This document shows, in pieces, positions 48,003 through 60,602 of a DNA stretch of 64,000 bases. How positions within the stretch are numbered: the first letter of the stretch is position 1; every line of letters begins with the position of its first letter. The notes under the pieces are model-generated. The model worked only from the letters and a program-made list of their open reading frames with translations, had not been told where the DNA came from and made no database searches. Source of the DNA: Marinobacter sp. (GTDB taxonomy: Bacteria; Pseudomonadota; Gammaproteobacteria; Pseudomonadales; Oleiphilaceae); NCBI GenBank assembly GCA_014359475.1, contig JACIZI010000007.1, positions 62,001 to 126,000 on the forward strand, in the 5' to 3' direction. A program made the translations under genes and the position numbers.

Positions 48003-49364
48003 ATGACAATGGATCTGTCCTGTTTCAAGGCGTATGACCTGCGCGGTCGTGTGCCGGACCAGCTCAACCCGGAACTGGCCGAGCGAATCGGTCGGGCTTA
48101 TGTAGACATTACCGGCGCCAGAAAGGTGGTGGTAGGCTATGACATCCGCCTGTCCAGTCCTGAAATTGCGGAGGCGTTGGCGTCCGGGTTGATGGCTGCC
48201 GGTGCCGATGTGTTCGATATCGGTCTGTGCGGCACCGAGCTGGTGTATTTTGCCACGGCCCACTACAAAATGGACGGTGGCATCATGGTCACCGCCAGTC
48301 ACAACCCCAAAGATCACAATGGCATGAAGATGGTGGGGCCCGGGTCCAGGCCGATAAGCTCCGACAATGGCCTGAACGAGATCCGTGACCGGGTTCCTGA
48401 GCCCTTCAGTAACGCGCCTGAGCAGGGCCGTTATGAGCCACTGGAGGTGATGAGCTCCTACATCGATCATCTGCTGGGTTATGTGGATGCCGTCAGCCTG
48501 AAACCTCTCTCTCTGGTGGTCAACGCCGGCAACGGCGGAGCGGGGCTGGTGATTGATGAGCTGGAACAGCACCTGCCGTTTGAGTTCATCAAGCTGCAGC
48601 ATGAGCCGGACGGGCATTTTCCCAATGGGGTGCCCAACCCGATTCTGCCGGAGAATCGCGCCGTCACGGCCGATGCGGTGGTCGAGCATGGTGCGGCCAT
48701 GGGGATTGCCTGGGATGGCGATTACGACCGCTGTTTCTTTTTCGATGAGAATGGCCGCTTTATTGAGGGCTATTACATTGTTGGCCTGCTGGCAGATCAG
48801 TTCCTGCGCAAGACAGGGGGTGGCAAGGTCATCCACGACCCGCGCCTGACCTGGAATACTCTGGAACTGGTGAAAGCCGCCGGTGGCGAAGCCGTCGAGA
48901 GCAAAACCGGCCATGCCTTCATCAAGCAGCGCATGCGCGAGGAAGATGCAGTGTATGGCGGCGAGATGAGTGCCCACCACTATTTCCGCGATTTTGCCTA
49001 CTGTGACAGTGGCATGATTCCCTGGCTGCTGCTTGCTGAGCGCCTGTGCCAGTCCGGCCAGTCTCTGTCATCTCTGATTGATGCCCGCATTGAGGCGTTC
49101 CCGGCCAGTGGTGAGATTAACCGCACCATTGCCGATCCCCCCGGGGTGATTGCCGCCATCGAGGCCACCTATGGCCCGGGGGCTGTCAGTGTCAAGCATG
49201 TGGATGGATTGAGCGTGGAATTTGCCGACTGGCGCTTCAACCTGCGAATGTCCAATACCGAGCCGGTGGTGCGCTTGAACGTGGAATCCCGGGGTGACCG
49301 GGCTCTGATGGAAGAGAAAACCTCCGAGCTGCTGGCGGAAATGGATCGCCTCAACAAGGCGTGA
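48003..49364 (+). CDS. manB: phosphomannomutase / phosphoglucomutase
   Basis: A 453-residue alpha-D-phosphohexomutase interconverting mannose 6-phosphate and mannose 1-phosphate for GDP-mannose and surface polysaccharide. The four landmarks are complete: phosphoserine loop T-A-S-H-N-P-K-D-H-N-G-M-K (Ser about 98), Mg loop D-G-D-Y-D-R-C-F, sugar loop G-E-M-S-A-H-H and phosphate loop R-M-S-N-T-E-P. The opening F-K-A-Y-D-L-R-G-R is like E. coli CpsG/ManB. No other polysaccharide genes are nearby; it starts seven bases after bfr. Confidence 0.93.
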   Translation: MTMDLSCFKAYDLRGRVPDQLNPELAERIGRAYVDITGARKVVVGYDIRLSSPEIAEALASGLMAAGADVFDIGLCGTELVYFATAHYKMDGGIMVTASHNPKDHNGMKMVGPGSRPISSDNGLNEIRDRVPEPFSNAPEQGRYEPLEVMSSYIDHLLGYVDAVSLKPLSLVVNAGNGGAGLVIDELEQHLPFEFIKLQHEPDGHFPNGVPNPILPENRAVTADAVVEHGAAMGIAWDGDYDRCFFFDENGRFIEGYYIVGLLADQFLRKTGGGKVIHDPRLTWNTLELVKAAGGEAVESKTGHAFIKQRMREEDAVYGGEMSAHHYFRDFAYCDSGMIPWLLLAERLCQSGQSLSSLIDARIEAFPASGEINRTIADPPGVIAAIEATYGPGAVSVKHVDGLSVEFADWRFNLRMSNTEPVVRLNVESRGDRALMEEKTSELLAEMDRLNKA

Positions 49365-49365
49365 T

Positions 49366-49385
49366 GCCAGTCAACGACTGGCTTT
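49366..49385 (+). terminator. stem-loop after manB, weak terminator
   Basis: GCCAGTC-AAC-GACTGGC, a perfect seven-pair stem, begins two bases after the manB stop codon and is followed by only three T. It separates manB from the convergent pldA gene. Confidence 0.5.
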
Positions 49386-49390
49386 CAGGT

Positions 49391-50569
49391 TCAGAGCCAG
49401 TCGTTGATCATGATGCCCAGTCCGAATCGTTCAATCCGCTTGTTGTAGTCGATCAGGCTTTCCCCATACCCGTTGTAGTACTGGAAGAAGCCTTTCACCG
49501 TGTCGCCCATGGGGAAGCTATAGCCCAGTTCCACCGAGGTTTTGTTGTTGTCAGAGCGCAGGTTGTTCATCAGCCGGGCTGACAGGGTGCGATCTTCCCC
49601 GAGCTTTCGGATCACGTAATAGTTGCCGTGCCCGAGGTAGCGCTCAATGTCCGGGTTGTCGTCTTCACGGCGGCTTTCCGGTATCCGCCACCAGGGTTGT
49701 ATTATGAATAACCAGCGGTTGTAGCTGTAGGCGGCAGAGCCCACCACGCGGTTCCAGCTGCGGGAGCGGGGGTCCGACTGGCCGTTGGACTCATGGTTGA
49801 GGCCCAGGGTCACCCCGTTGAGGGTGCCGGGGCCGATGTCCAGGTTGGTCTGGTAACGAAGGAACAGCTCCGGCTCGTAGTTGGTCTCCCGGAAAGGGGC
49901 GGAGCCTTCCCTGTTGTACACCTGCCAGAAAGACCGCTGGGTATAACCAAACCACAGGGTCGTGCGGTTATCCAGCATGCCGGTCAGCAATGGCACCTTG
50001 AAGCTGATCTGGTATTTCGCCTCTTCCCGGTCAACAGTGTAATCGTAATGGCTAGCCCCCTGGCTGGGACTGGTGGGGATGTCGTTGGGCTCCTTGACCC
50101 AGGTAGCCGGCATAATGTAGGTCGGACGGTGGCTCAGGAAGCTGCCGGAGAATGAAAATATTGCCTCTTCCGCCGCCATATAGCGATTGACCAGGCTGCT
50201 CATCACGCCGCTATCTTCATCCCCTGGCGCTGCTTTTTCTGTTGTCGCGTTGGTGTCGGGGACCGGATCGCGCGTATCTGGCGGCTGCAGTGTCGCGGTT
50301 TGCTGTTCAACCGTCTCAATGCGCTCGTCTTCTGCCGTCTCGCGCGCCTTGTCCGGATCCCGCAAATGGTCGTAACAGGCCAGGCGTTTCACTCCCTGGC
50401 GGATCAGGGCGCAGTCTTCTTCGGTCAAATCCTGCAGGGCCCTTTCCGACGGGAGAGGCGCCTGGTCCTGAGCGTGCAAGGGTAGCGCCGTGGCCAGTAA
50501 CAGGGTCGCTGTGGTCAGGCGGCTATGGTTCCATCGGGACAGTACATTCCGGTCAGTGCGGGGAGGCAT
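49391..50569 (-). CDS. pldA: outer-membrane phospholipase A
   Basis: A 392-residue outer-membrane protein. The signal peptide ends at L-H-A-Q. A long N-terminal part of about 110 residues with a proline-rich linker precedes the beta-barrel of about 270 residues. The catalytic signature N-H-E-S-N-G-Q-S...S-R-S-W-N-R contains the His, Ser and Asn of OmpLA. It hydrolyses misplaced phospholipids in the outer leaflet when dimerised with calcium. Compared with E. coli PldA the N-terminal extension is longer. I choose ATG 50569 over an upstream TTG. The preceding membrane-protein gene ends at its start. Confidence 0.92.
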   Translation of the reverse strand: MPPRTDRNVLSRWNHSRLTTATLLLATALPLHAQDQAPLPSERALQDLTEEDCALIRQGVKRLACYDHLRDPDKARETAEDERIETVEQQTATLQPPDTRDPVPDTNATTEKAAPGDEDSGVMSSLVNRYMAAEEAIFSFSGSFLSHRPTYIMPATWVKEPNDIPTSPSQGASHYDYTVDREEAKYQISFKVPLLTGMLDNRTTLWFGYTQRSFWQVYNREGSAPFRETNYEPELFLRYQTNLDIGPGTLNGVTLGLNHESNGQSDPRSRSWNRVVGSAAYSYNRWLFIIQPWWRIPESRREDDNPDIERYLGHGNYYVIRKLGEDRTLSARLMNNLRSDNNKTSVELGYSFPMGDTVKGFFQYYNGYGESLIDYNKRIERFGLGIMINDWL

Positions 50570-50570
50570 A

Positions 50571-50900
50571 TCAGGTGTTCCCTGTTTCAAGGCTCATCCA
50601 GGTGCCCGCGACTGCGTAGATCCACACTCCGGTTAATGTCACTGCGAGCAACGCGAAGATCAGTTTGTTGCGAAAGGTATGTCCGCTTTCGGCACTGGCA
50701 ATCCAGCGCAGGTACATCAGCCCGGTAAAACTTGCAAAAACGCCCAGACTGGCCAGTGCCGGCACCAGCAGCCAGGCAGGAGACGCATTCGCCGCCTGGG
50801 CGGGCTCTCCCACGGAGGAGAGCCACGCCATGGATGCGACGAGAACGGCCAGGGAAATGAATTCAGTGGCAAGAAGTCGTTTGCGCCAGGGCTGCTGCAT
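50571..50900 (-). CDS. small inner-membrane protein of unknown function
   Basis: A 109-residue protein with three hydrophobic segments (about 13-32, 43-67, 80-102) and short charged loops. I do not recognise a family. It begins at ATG 50900 and its stop codon lies two bases before the pldA start, so the two genes are probably cotranscribed; whether it works with PldA is unknown. Confidence 0.65.
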   Translation of the reverse strand: MQQPWRKRLLATEFISLAVLVASMAWLSSVGEPAQAANASPAWLLVPALASLGVFASFTGLMYLRWIASAESGHTFRNKLIFALLAVTLTGVWIYAVAGTWMSLETGNT

Positions 50901-51088
50901 CTGAATGCTCCGTCTGTGAGCGGGGATTTGGCACATACTAGCCGGTTTGTCGCGATTTAATAAGTTACGGAATAGTAGCGGATTTGGCGCAGATCAAGCC
51001 ATGAAATGGCAGATTGGTTTTTTTGCCGGGGCGCAACGGCTATAATGCGCTCACCAAAAGATTAGAACGCCCAATTGTGAGGTGCACT

Positions 51089-51508
51089 GTGAAGATGAAG
51101 AGAGTCCTGGCTGCTGTACTGGTCGGTTTCGGCCTGACTGCAGGTGCCGTTGTGGCAAGTGTTGATGATGAAATTCGTAAGCGTATCGAGCCGGTGGGCC
51201 AGGTTTGCCTGCAGGGTGAGGATTGCGGCAATGCAGCCCCGGCCTCTGCCGAGGCCAGCTCAGGGCCTCGTTCCGGTGCAGAAGTTTATGATGCTGTATG
51301 TATGGCCTGCCATTCAACCGGCGCTGCCGGTGCACCCAAAATTGGTGATGCGTCCGCCTGGGCACCGCGCATCGAGCAGGGCATGGACACTCTGATCAAT
51401 CACGCTCTCAACGGCTTTAATGCCATGCCGGCCAAGGGTGGTTGTGCCAGCTGCCCCGAGGAGGAGATCAAGGCCGCCGTCGAGCACATGGTCTCCAAGA
51501 GCCAGTAA
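51089..51508 (+). CDS. cytochrome c5-type monohaem protein
   Basis: A 139-residue periplasmic protein. It starts at GTG 51089 with GAGGTG five bases upstream, a signal peptide to about residue 23, a low-complexity linker rich in Ala and Ser, and a c5 domain with the haem site V-C-M-A-C-H. The later G-G-C-A-S-C holds the two cysteines that form the disulfide typical of cytochrome c5, and N-A-M-P-A-K-G provides the Met ligand. It carries electrons between the bc1 complex and terminal oxidases. A strong terminator follows. Confidence 0.92.
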   Translation: MKMKRVLAAVLVGFGLTAGAVVASVDDEIRKRIEPVGQVCLQGEDCGNAAPASAEASSGPRSGAEVYDAVCMACHSTGAAGAPKIGDASAWAPRIEQGMDTLINHALNGFNAMPAKGGCASCPEEEIKAAVEHMVSKSQ

Positions 51509-51525
51509 AGCCAGCGGATTCCAGG

Positions 51526-51551
51526 AAAGCCCCCGGTTCCGGGGGCTTTTG
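51526..51551 (+). terminator. rho-independent terminator of the cytochrome c5 gene
   Basis: AAGCCCCCGG-TTC-CGGGGGCTTTT: an eight-pair GC stem followed by TTTT, 18 bases after the stop codon. On the minus strand the A-rich flank also gives CTTT, so it may help end rep transcription as well. Confidence 0.85.
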
Positions 51552-51554
51552 CGG

Positions 51555-53573
51555 TCAGGCGCCCAGGTCCCCCAGTAGCGCACTGAGTGTCGCCTTGCCT
51601 TTCTTCTGGTTGGCTTCCACATCCAGGTCGCCGGTGCCTTCCCAGCGCAGGTCTTCTTCCGGCAGTTCGTCCAGGAAACGGCTGGGGATGGTTTCAATCT
51701 TCTCGCCGTACTGTTTGCGTTGGGCTGCGTAGGTCAGTGTCAGCGTCTCCCGGGCGCGGGTAATGCCCACGTACATCAGCCTCCGCTCTTCCTCTATGTT
51801 GTTTTCCTCGATGCTGGAGCGATGGGGCAGTATTTCTTCCTCCAGGCCCATGATGAATACATGGGGAAACTCCAGACCCTTGGAGGCGTGCAGGGTCAGC
51901 AGCTGTACCTTGTCGCTGTCATCTTCTTCTTCCCGTTGTTCCATCAGGTCGCGCAGCACCAGGCGGGTGATGGCATCCCCGATGCTCATTTCGTCAGCGG
52001 TGCCCCTGTCATCCTCCAGCATGCGGCGTATGGACTCCACCAGATACCAGATGTTCTCCATGCGACGCTGGGCCTGCTTCGGTGTGCCTGCGTGCTGGTG
52101 CAGCCATTCCTCGTATTCGATGTCGGTGAACATCTGCTTGATAACCGGCACCGGGTCTTCCGTGTAGAGTCGTTCGCAGGTGCGGTTCACCCAGTGGGCA
52201 AAGCGGCGCAGCCGGTCCAGTCCCTTTTCGGATACATGCGCTGCGGCACCGATATCCCCCATGGCGCGGGTCAGGCTGACATCCCGGGAGCGTGCGTAGT
52301 GGGTGAGCTGCTCCAGTGTGCGGGGACCGATTTCCCGGCGCGGCACATTCACCACCCGCAGGAAGGCGGCATCGTCATCCGGGTTCACCAGCAGGCGCAG
52401 GTAGGACATGGCATCCTTGATCTCGTTGCGTGAGAAGAAAGATTGCCCCCCGGAAATACGATAGGGAATCTGGTAGGCCTGCAACTTCATCTCCAGCAGC
52501 CGGGCCTGATGGTTGCCCCGGTAGAGCACCGCGAAGTGCTTAAACGTCAGGCCCTTTTTCAGTTTCTGATCGAGTATTTCCGTGGCAATCCGCTCTGCCT
52601 CCGCGTCTTCATTGCGGCATCGTACGACGCGGATCTCGTCCCCCACGGTATGGTCACTCCACAATGCCTTCTCGAATACGTGGGGGTTATTGGCGATGAC
52701 CGTGTTGGCGCTGCGCAGGATGCGGGCCGTGGAGCGGTAGTTCTGTTCCAGTTTGACGATCTTCAGGCTGGGGAAGTCTTCCTTCAGCTGTGCCAGGTTC
52801 TCCGGCCGTGCACCGCGCCAGGCATAGATCGATTGATCGTCATCGCCTACCACGGTGAACGCCGCCCGCTGGGCCACCAGTTGCCTGACCAGCTCGTACT
52901 GGCACAGGTTGGTGTCCTGGTATTCGTCCACCAGCATGTAGCGAATCTTGCGCCGCCATTTGTCCAGAATGTCCGGGGCCTGGCGAAACAGCTGTACGGG
53001 CAGCAGGATCAGATCGTCAAAATCCACCGCATTGTAGGCTTTCAGGTATTCGTTATAGTGCTTGTAGATCAGCGCAATGCGTTGTTCACGCTCGTCGGCC
53101 GCTTTGCTCCAGGCTTCCTGGGGGCTTTTCATGGCGTTCTTCCAGGAGGAGATGGTCATCTGGATGTCCGACAATTCGTCGCCGGCATCGGCACTGGCTT
53201 CGCGGATCATCAGATCCTGTAACAAAGCTTTGGCATCCTCGGCATCGAAGATGGTAAAGCCAGGGTGGTAGCCCAGGTGGGGGTGCTCCTCGCGGATGAT
53301 GTTCAGGCCCAGGTTATGGAAGGTGGACACGATCAGTCCCCGGGTCAGCTTGCGATCCACCAGCCGGCCGACCCGCTCTTTCATTTCCCGGGCGGCCTTG
53401 TTGGTGAAGGTGACTGCCGCAATGTGCCGGCCGGGAATGCCCATGTGCTCGATCAGCCAGGCGATCTTGCGTGTTATCACGCTGGTCTTGCCGCTGCCTG
53501 CACCGGCCAGCACCAGCAGGGGACCATCCACATAGCGTACTGCTTCCTTTTGTCGGGGGTTGAGCTGGGTCAC
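51555..53573 (-). CDS. rep: ATP-dependent DNA helicase Rep
   Basis: A 672-residue superfamily 1A helicase, the usual Rep length, which clears proteins ahead of replication forks. Motif I is A-G-A-G-S-G-K-T (about 23-30), motif Ia A-V-T-F-T-N-K-A-A, motif II V-D-E-Y-Q-D-T-N, motif III G-D-D-D-Q-S-I-Y-A-W-R-G, motif IV Q-N-Y-R-S, motif V T-L-H-A-S-K-G-L-E-F and motif VI V-G-I-T-R-A. The opening M-T-Q-L-N-P-R-Q and the short C-terminus after motif VI fit Rep rather than UvrD. Convergent with the cytochrome c5 gene. Confidence 0.94.
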   Translation of the reverse strand: MTQLNPRQKEAVRYVDGPLLVLAGAGSGKTSVITRKIAWLIEHMGIPGRHIAAVTFTNKAAREMKERVGRLVDRKLTRGLIVSTFHNLGLNIIREEHPHLGYHPGFTIFDAEDAKALLQDLMIREASADAGDELSDIQMTISSWKNAMKSPQEAWSKAADEREQRIALIYKHYNEYLKAYNAVDFDDLILLPVQLFRQAPDILDKWRRKIRYMLVDEYQDTNLCQYELVRQLVAQRAAFTVVGDDDQSIYAWRGARPENLAQLKEDFPSLKIVKLEQNYRSTARILRSANTVIANNPHVFEKALWSDHTVGDEIRVVRCRNEDAEAERIATEILDQKLKKGLTFKHFAVLYRGNHQARLLEMKLQAYQIPYRISGGQSFFSRNEIKDAMSYLRLLVNPDDDAAFLRVVNVPRREIGPRTLEQLTHYARSRDVSLTRAMGDIGAAAHVSEKGLDRLRRFAHWVNRTCERLYTEDPVPVIKQMFTDIEYEEWLHQHAGTPKQAQRRMENIWYLVESIRRMLEDDRGTADEMSIGDAITRLVLRDLMEQREEEDDSDKVQLLTLHASKGLEFPHVFIMGLEEEILPHRSSIEENNIEEERRLMYVGITRARETLTLTYAAQRKQYGEKIETIPSRFLDELPEEDLRWEGTGDLDVEANQKKGKATLSALLGDLGA

Positions 53574-53725
53574 GGTTACCGCCTGACTGGTGGGTGTAAT
53601 GGATAGTGCTATGGGAAAGCGGGTAAATAGCTGTTTATTCTACATCAGGTAGCAGTCCACCAACTATCAGCTATGCTTGGTCCACGGGAACTTGTTTTTA
53701 ATCAGGGAGAAACGGTCGTTTCACA

Positions 53726-55462
53726 ATGAGCCTGCCTATGGAAACTCCGGAATCGGAACGAATCCGGCTATTGGTGCTGACCCCGGAATACAGGGATTTC
53801 CTGTGGCTGGGATATCTGTTGGAGCAGGATCCTGCAATGGCTCCGGAGTTAACATGGTGTCCGGATCTTATCGATTGCGAGGATCTGTTGTCCAATGCCC
53901 AGTTTGACGTGATTCTCTGGGACTGCATTTTCCATGGTGGGTCGGAAACCGAGTTTCTCCGGTACCTCACCGTTTCCGGCCGGGAAAGGCCGGTCATTGC
54001 GCTCGGCGCGGATCCGGAATACCGGTTGGCACCGCCCATGCTCGCTGCGGGAGCGGCAGATTATCTTTGCCGCCAGGGTCTGGATCGGTGGAACCTGTGC
54101 AGGGCGGTGCGTTGCCTCTGGTACCGGGAGCAGCTGACCGGTCCGGAAGCCAGTCATCTTGGCCGGGAAGTGGCCAGCGGCTTTATTAACCGGGATCTGT
54201 TCTTTGACCGGCTGCAGCAGGCGTTGCTGCGTGCCGGGCGGGCGGGTCATAGCCTGGCCCTGCTGCATATCAATCTGGATGATTTTCGTACCCTCAATGA
54301 ATCCTTCGGCTACCAGAAAAGCGACCAGTTGATGCTGAAGCTGGCGGAGCGTATTCGCCAGCATCTGCGACGCTCGGACTCGCTGATGCGTATCGGCGGA
54401 GATGAGCTGGCGATCATCGCGGAGATGGTGGAAGACTCCCTGGATATTTCCCGCATTATCCGCAAGGTGGTGAATGCCCTGAATGACCCGCTGACCGTGG
54501 ATGGCCAGAATGTGGTGGTCAGTGCCAGCCTCGGCGTGGCCACCTATCCGGAGGCCGGTGATAACCCGGAAAACCTGCTGCGCAGGGCCAGCCGGGCCAT
54601 GTTTGAGGCCAAGCGCGATCCGGGCACCAGCTACCGGTTCTATGACCAGCAGCTGCATATCGCGGCGGGTTATCAGCTGCGACTGGAGGCGGACCTGCGT
54701 AACGCAATCCGGGGCGGTGAGCTGGAACTGTATTTCCAGCCGCGTATCGATCTGGCTACTGATGGCGTGAGGGGGCTGGAATGCCTGCTGCGCTGGAATC
54801 ATCCTGAGCGGGGAATGATTTCCCCGGATGAATTCATTCCCGTGGCTGAACGCAGTGGCCTGATTGTGCCCATTGGCTACTGGGTGATCGAACAGGCCTG
54901 CAAACGGCTGCAGGATGCTGCGGATCTCGGCTATCCCGGGCTGGTGCTGGCGGTCAATCTGTCATTCCGCCAGTTCCATGACCGCAAAATGACCGAAACG
55001 ATCTTCCGCATCATTTTCAACGCCAATGTGGATACCAGTCTGCTGGAGCTGGAACTGACTGAGAGCGCCATGATGCACGACCCGGAATATGCCCAGCGCT
55101 GCCTCCGGGAGCTGAGCCAGTTGGGTATCAGTTTTGCGCTGGATGATTTCGGCACCGGGTTCTCCTCCCTCAGCAATCTGCAGCACCTGCCCATCTCTCT
55201 GGTGAAGATCGACAAGAGCTTTGTGCAGGAACTGGGCAAGTCCGCGGATGCCGAGCACATCATCAGGGCCATCATCAGCCTGGCCCACAGTCTGCAGATG
55301 GGGGTGGTGGCCGAGGGGGTGGAAACCGAGGGACAACTGGAGTTCCTGCGCCAGCAACACTGCGATGAAATCCAGGGCTATTTGTACGCCCGCCCGATGC
55401 CCTGGGACGACCTTGTGCAATTCCTGAGCAATCGTAACAGCGCGGCTTGCCTGCAGCAGTAA
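53726..55462 (+). CDS. cyclic di-GMP signalling protein: receiver-like, GGDEF and EAL domains
   Basis: A 578-residue cytosolic protein. Residues 1-140 look like a response-receiver fold but lack the clear phosphoacceptor context. A GGDEF domain (about 150-310) has R-I-G-G-D-E-L, so the last signature residue is Leu. An EAL domain (about 325-570) has E-C-L-L-R-W in place of E-A-L-L-R-W, with [22 protein letters not shown] and E-G-V-E-T all intact. Metal ligands are thus kept, so phosphodiesterase activity is likely, while cyclase activity is uncertain. Divergent from rep with about 150 bp between, upstream of tex. Confidence 0.88.
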   Translation: MSLPMETPESERIRLLVLTPEYRDFLWLGYLLEQDPAMAPELTWCPDLIDCEDLLSNAQFDVILWDCIFHGGSETEFLRYLTVSGRERPVIALGADPEYRLAPPMLAAGAADYLCRQGLDRWNLCRAVRCLWYREQLTGPEASHLGREVASGFINRDLFFDRLQQALLRAGRAGHSLALLHINLDDFRTLNESFGYQKSDQLMLKLAERIRQHLRRSDSLMRIGGDELAIIAEMVEDSLDISRIIRKVVNALNDPLTVDGQNVVVSASLGVATYPEAGDNPENLLRRASRAMFEAKRDPGTSYRFYDQQLHIAAGYQLRLEADLRNAIRGGELELYFQPRIDLATDGVRGLECLLRWNHPERGMISPDEFIPVAERSGLIVPIGYWVIEQACKRLQDAADLGYPGLVLAVNLSFRQFHDRKMTETIFRIIFNANVDTSLLELELTESAMMHDPEYAQRCLRELSQLGISFALDDFGTGFSSLSNLQHLPISLVKIDKSFVQELGKSADAEHIIRAIISLAHSLQMGVVAEGVETEGQLEFLRQQHCDEIQGYLYARPMPWDDLVQFLSNRNSAACLQQ

Positions 55463-55509
55463 GCCGCTGTACCTTTGCGCACTGGTCCAGAGACATCGGA
55501 AGAGGTTCC

Positions 55510-57833
<2,324 letters not shown>

Positions 57834-57834
<1 letters not shown>

Positions 57835-59387
57835 TGCCCCAGTCCCGTCATCACCTGTTCCGCCAGCTTGCGGACCACCAGTGGGAGGGATTCCTGAAGG
57901 GAGTAGAAAAGGAAGGCTTGCGGGTGGATACCAATGGCTTCATTGCCCAGACCCCGCACCCGGAGGCGCTGGGCTCGACCCTGACCCATCCGCGCATCAC
58001 CACCGATTACTCCGAAGCTCTGCTGGAGCTGATTACCCCGGTATGCCGTAGCACCGGGGAGATGATGGCCTCGTTGCGCCAGATTCATCAGTTTGTGCAG
58101 CAGAATCTGGGGGATGAGGTGTTCTGGGCCGCCAGCATGCCCTGTGAACTGGATGGTGATGAGAGCATTCCCATTGCCGAATACGGCACCTCCAATATCG
58201 GCAAACTCAAGCATGTATATCGCCAGGGTCTGGCGGTGCGTTATGGTCGGATGATGCAGAGCATCGCCGGTGCTCATTACAACCTGTCGCTGCCCGACAG
58301 CTTCTGGCGTTTCTGGCAGGACGCACTGAATAACCGGGACAGCCTGCAGGACTTCAAGTCAGAACAGTATTTCTGGCTGATCCGCAACTTTCGTCGCCGC
58401 AGCTGGCTGCTGATGCTGCTGTTTGGCGCTTCCCCGACGCTGGATGCCAGTTTTGTGGCGGGTGTAAAGCACAATCTGGACCGCTTTGCGCCGGACACCT
58501 GGTATGGCCGTAATGCCACCTCCCTGCGGATGGGGGACCTCGGTTACCACAATAACGCCCAGGCCTCGCTGGATATCTGTTTCAATGAGCTGAGCACCTA
58601 TACCGCCACCCTGGACCGGGCCATCCACACCAACTGGCCGCCCTACGCAAAGATCGGCACCCGCCGTGGCGACGAGTTTATCCAGATCAATACCAACGTG
58701 CTGCAGATCGAGAACGAGTACTACAGCGCGGTGCGGCCCAAGCGCACCACCCGTTCAGGGGAGAAACCGATCCAGGCGCTGGAAGCCCGGGGCGTGGAGT
58801 ATGTCGAAGTGCGTTGCCTGGATCTGGACCCGTTCTCGCCATTGGGTATCAGTGAAGCCCAGGTGGATTTTCTCGACCTGTTCCTGCTTGATTGCCTGCT
58901 CAGCGACAGCCCGCGGGTCGATGATGACGAATGCCGGCGGCTGGATGACAACTACAAGGATGTCATCAGCCAGGGACGGGACCCGTCGCTGAAAGTGTGC
59001 CGCGGAGGTCAGCGCCAGGCGGTGCGGGAGGCAGCAACCGGGCTGGTGGACGAACTGGCCTCCCTGGCCGAAGAACTGGATAGCCTGGATGGTGGTCATC
59101 GTTACCGGGATGCCTTGCAAACGCAGCGGCAAAAACTGGGAACGGATGGCCAGGTGCCTTCGGCAAGAGTCCTGCAGTCCATGGAAGACTCCGGGCTGGG
59201 GCACAGGGAGTGGGCCATGGAAATGTCCCGCCGGCATCAGCAGACATTGCGTGAGGAGTCGCTGGCTCCGGATCGGGTCGCGGATTTCGAGCGAATGAGC
59301 CGCGAATCGCTGGCGGAGCAGAAAGCCATCGAGGCCGGCTCCACCCAGCCGTTTGCACAGTTCCTGGAGGAATATCTGCGTTCCTGA
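57834..59387 (+). CDS. gshA: glutamate-cysteine ligase
   Basis: A 517-residue cytosolic enzyme for the first step of glutathione synthesis, of the gammaproteobacterial GshA type. Recognisable are G-V-E-K-E-G-L-R-V near the start (catalytic Glu and Arg), D-Y-S-E-A-L-L-E-L-I-T-P, M-P-C-E-L and I-Q-I-N-T-N-V-L-Q-I-E-N-E-Y-Y. The length is that of E. coli GshA. Its ATG overlaps the tex stop by one base, so the two are coupled. Confidence 0.95.
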
Positions 59388-59431
59388 GCGGGGCAGGTCG
59401 CGACGACGATCTGCTCTCCCGCACCGCCTGA

Positions 59432-59896
59432 TTAGCGCTGGATCACGAACTCAGTAAACAGCACCTCATCAACCTGTTCACCGGTCTGCTGGGCTTCCAG
59501 CACCGCATTGATGCGTGCCTTTGCGGTCTCGCTGAGGTACTGTCGCCCTTCATTGCCGCTGATCTTCTGCAGGTCAGTCTGCTCACCGAACAGCATCACC
59601 AGTTCATGCCGAATCCTAGGCATGTGGGCTTCCACGGCCGGCCGTGTTGTGTCGCTTGAGGCGCGCAGGCTGACCGTCGCTTTCAGGTAACTGATCTTTC
59701 CTTGCGCCGGCCCGACGTTGGTAATGAATGCCGGTTCCATCTCGATGTAATCCGTTACCCGGTTTTCTTCCCTTTCCGGCTCGGCGGCCTCCTCGCCTTC
59801 TTCCTGCGCCCAGGCATTGGTGCCGAGACTGAGCAGCAGGGCAAACAGGAGTGTCAGCAGAGGGGGTTGCGGAGCATTCATAGGCTTGAAGTTCAC
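59432..59896 (-). CDS. FliL-domain protein with cleavable signal
   Basis: A 154-residue protein with a hydrophobic N-terminus ending A-W-A-Q (a probable signal peptidase I site), an acidic linker and a C-terminal FliL domain (Y-I-E-M-E-P-A-F-I-T-N, Y-L-K-A-T-V-S-L, V-E-A-H-M-P-R-I-R-H-E-L-V-M-L-F, then V-D-E-V-L-F-T-E-F-V-I-Q). True FliL is anchored by an uncleaved helix and lies in a flagellar operon. Here there are no flagellar genes nearby, so this is a stand-alone relative acting in the periplasm. An ATG at 59881 is an alternative start. Convergent with gshA. Confidence 0.82.
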   Translation of the reverse strand: MNFKPMNAPQPPLLTLLFALLLSLGTNAWAQEEGEEAAEPEREENRVTDYIEMEPAFITNVGPAQGKISYLKATVSLRASSDTTRPAVEAHMPRIRHELVMLFGEQTDLQKISGNEGRQYLSETAKARINAVLEAQQTGEQVDEVLFTEFVIQR

Positions 59897-60014
59897 CTTG
59901 GTTTAGGGTTAAGTGACCGGGGTTCCGAGAATTCCGGAACTTTCTGATATCGGAGAATAGCAGCACTGCTACTGGTATGCAGCACCTGCCGGACACGCAC
60001 GAGGAATGGCCCGG

Positions 60015-60518
60015 ATGTCGAGAGTTGTATTTCTGCTGATTTTTATTGTGTGTGCCGCCCTGCTGGGCGCGGCTTTCTATATGGAGTACGTGATGGGTCT
60101 CGAGCCCTGTCCCTTATGCTGGCTGCAGCGTTATGCCTTCATGGGAACCGGTGTGGTGGCCCTGCTGGGAGCATTGCACGGGCCGGGCCGTTTGGGCGTG
60201 CGTATTTACGGATTTTTCTTGCTGTTGACCGCCGGTGCCGGCCTGGGGATCGCCGGTCGCCAGTTGTGGCTGCAGAACCTGCCGGCGGATCAGGTGCCCG
60301 CCTGCGGTCCCTCTGTGGAGTATATGCTGGAGGTGCTGCCCTGGACCGAGGTGCTGTTGACGGCCCTGCGGGGCACGGGCGATTGCGCTGAAGTGGTTTG
60401 GCGCTTTCTGGGGCTGAGCATTCCCGGCTGGACTGCCGTGTTTTTCTCGCTGATGGTGATTGCGGGTCTGGTCATGATGTTCCATACCCGCGCTGATGCC
60501 AGGTGGAAGATCAGCTGA
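60015..60518 (+). CDS. dsbB: disulfide bond formation protein DsbB
   Basis: A 167-residue quinone-linked oxidase of DsbA. Four transmembrane helices and two periplasmic cysteine pairs: E-P-C-P-L-C (C32, C35) and A-C-G-P near 97 with D-C-A-E near 125. The Q-R-Y after the first pair, part of the quinone site, is present. The second ATG (60015) is preferred because GAGGA is only one base from the first. Divergent from the FliL-like gene. Confidence 0.94.
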   Translation: MSRVVFLLIFIVCAALLGAAFYMEYVMGLEPCPLCWLQRYAFMGTGVVALLGALHGPGRLGVRIYGFFLLLTAGAGLGIAGRQLWLQNLPADQVPACGPSVEYMLEVLPWTEVLLTALRGTGDCAEVVWRFLGLSIPGWTAVFFSLMVIAGLVMMFHTRADARWKIS

Positions 60519-60602
60519 AACGGTTGCCTGCCCTTGCGGGCTTGGGGTAATTTGGAAGCCTCACAACAACGATAGAGCAAAACAGGAATCTGGGGAGCTG
60601 TT

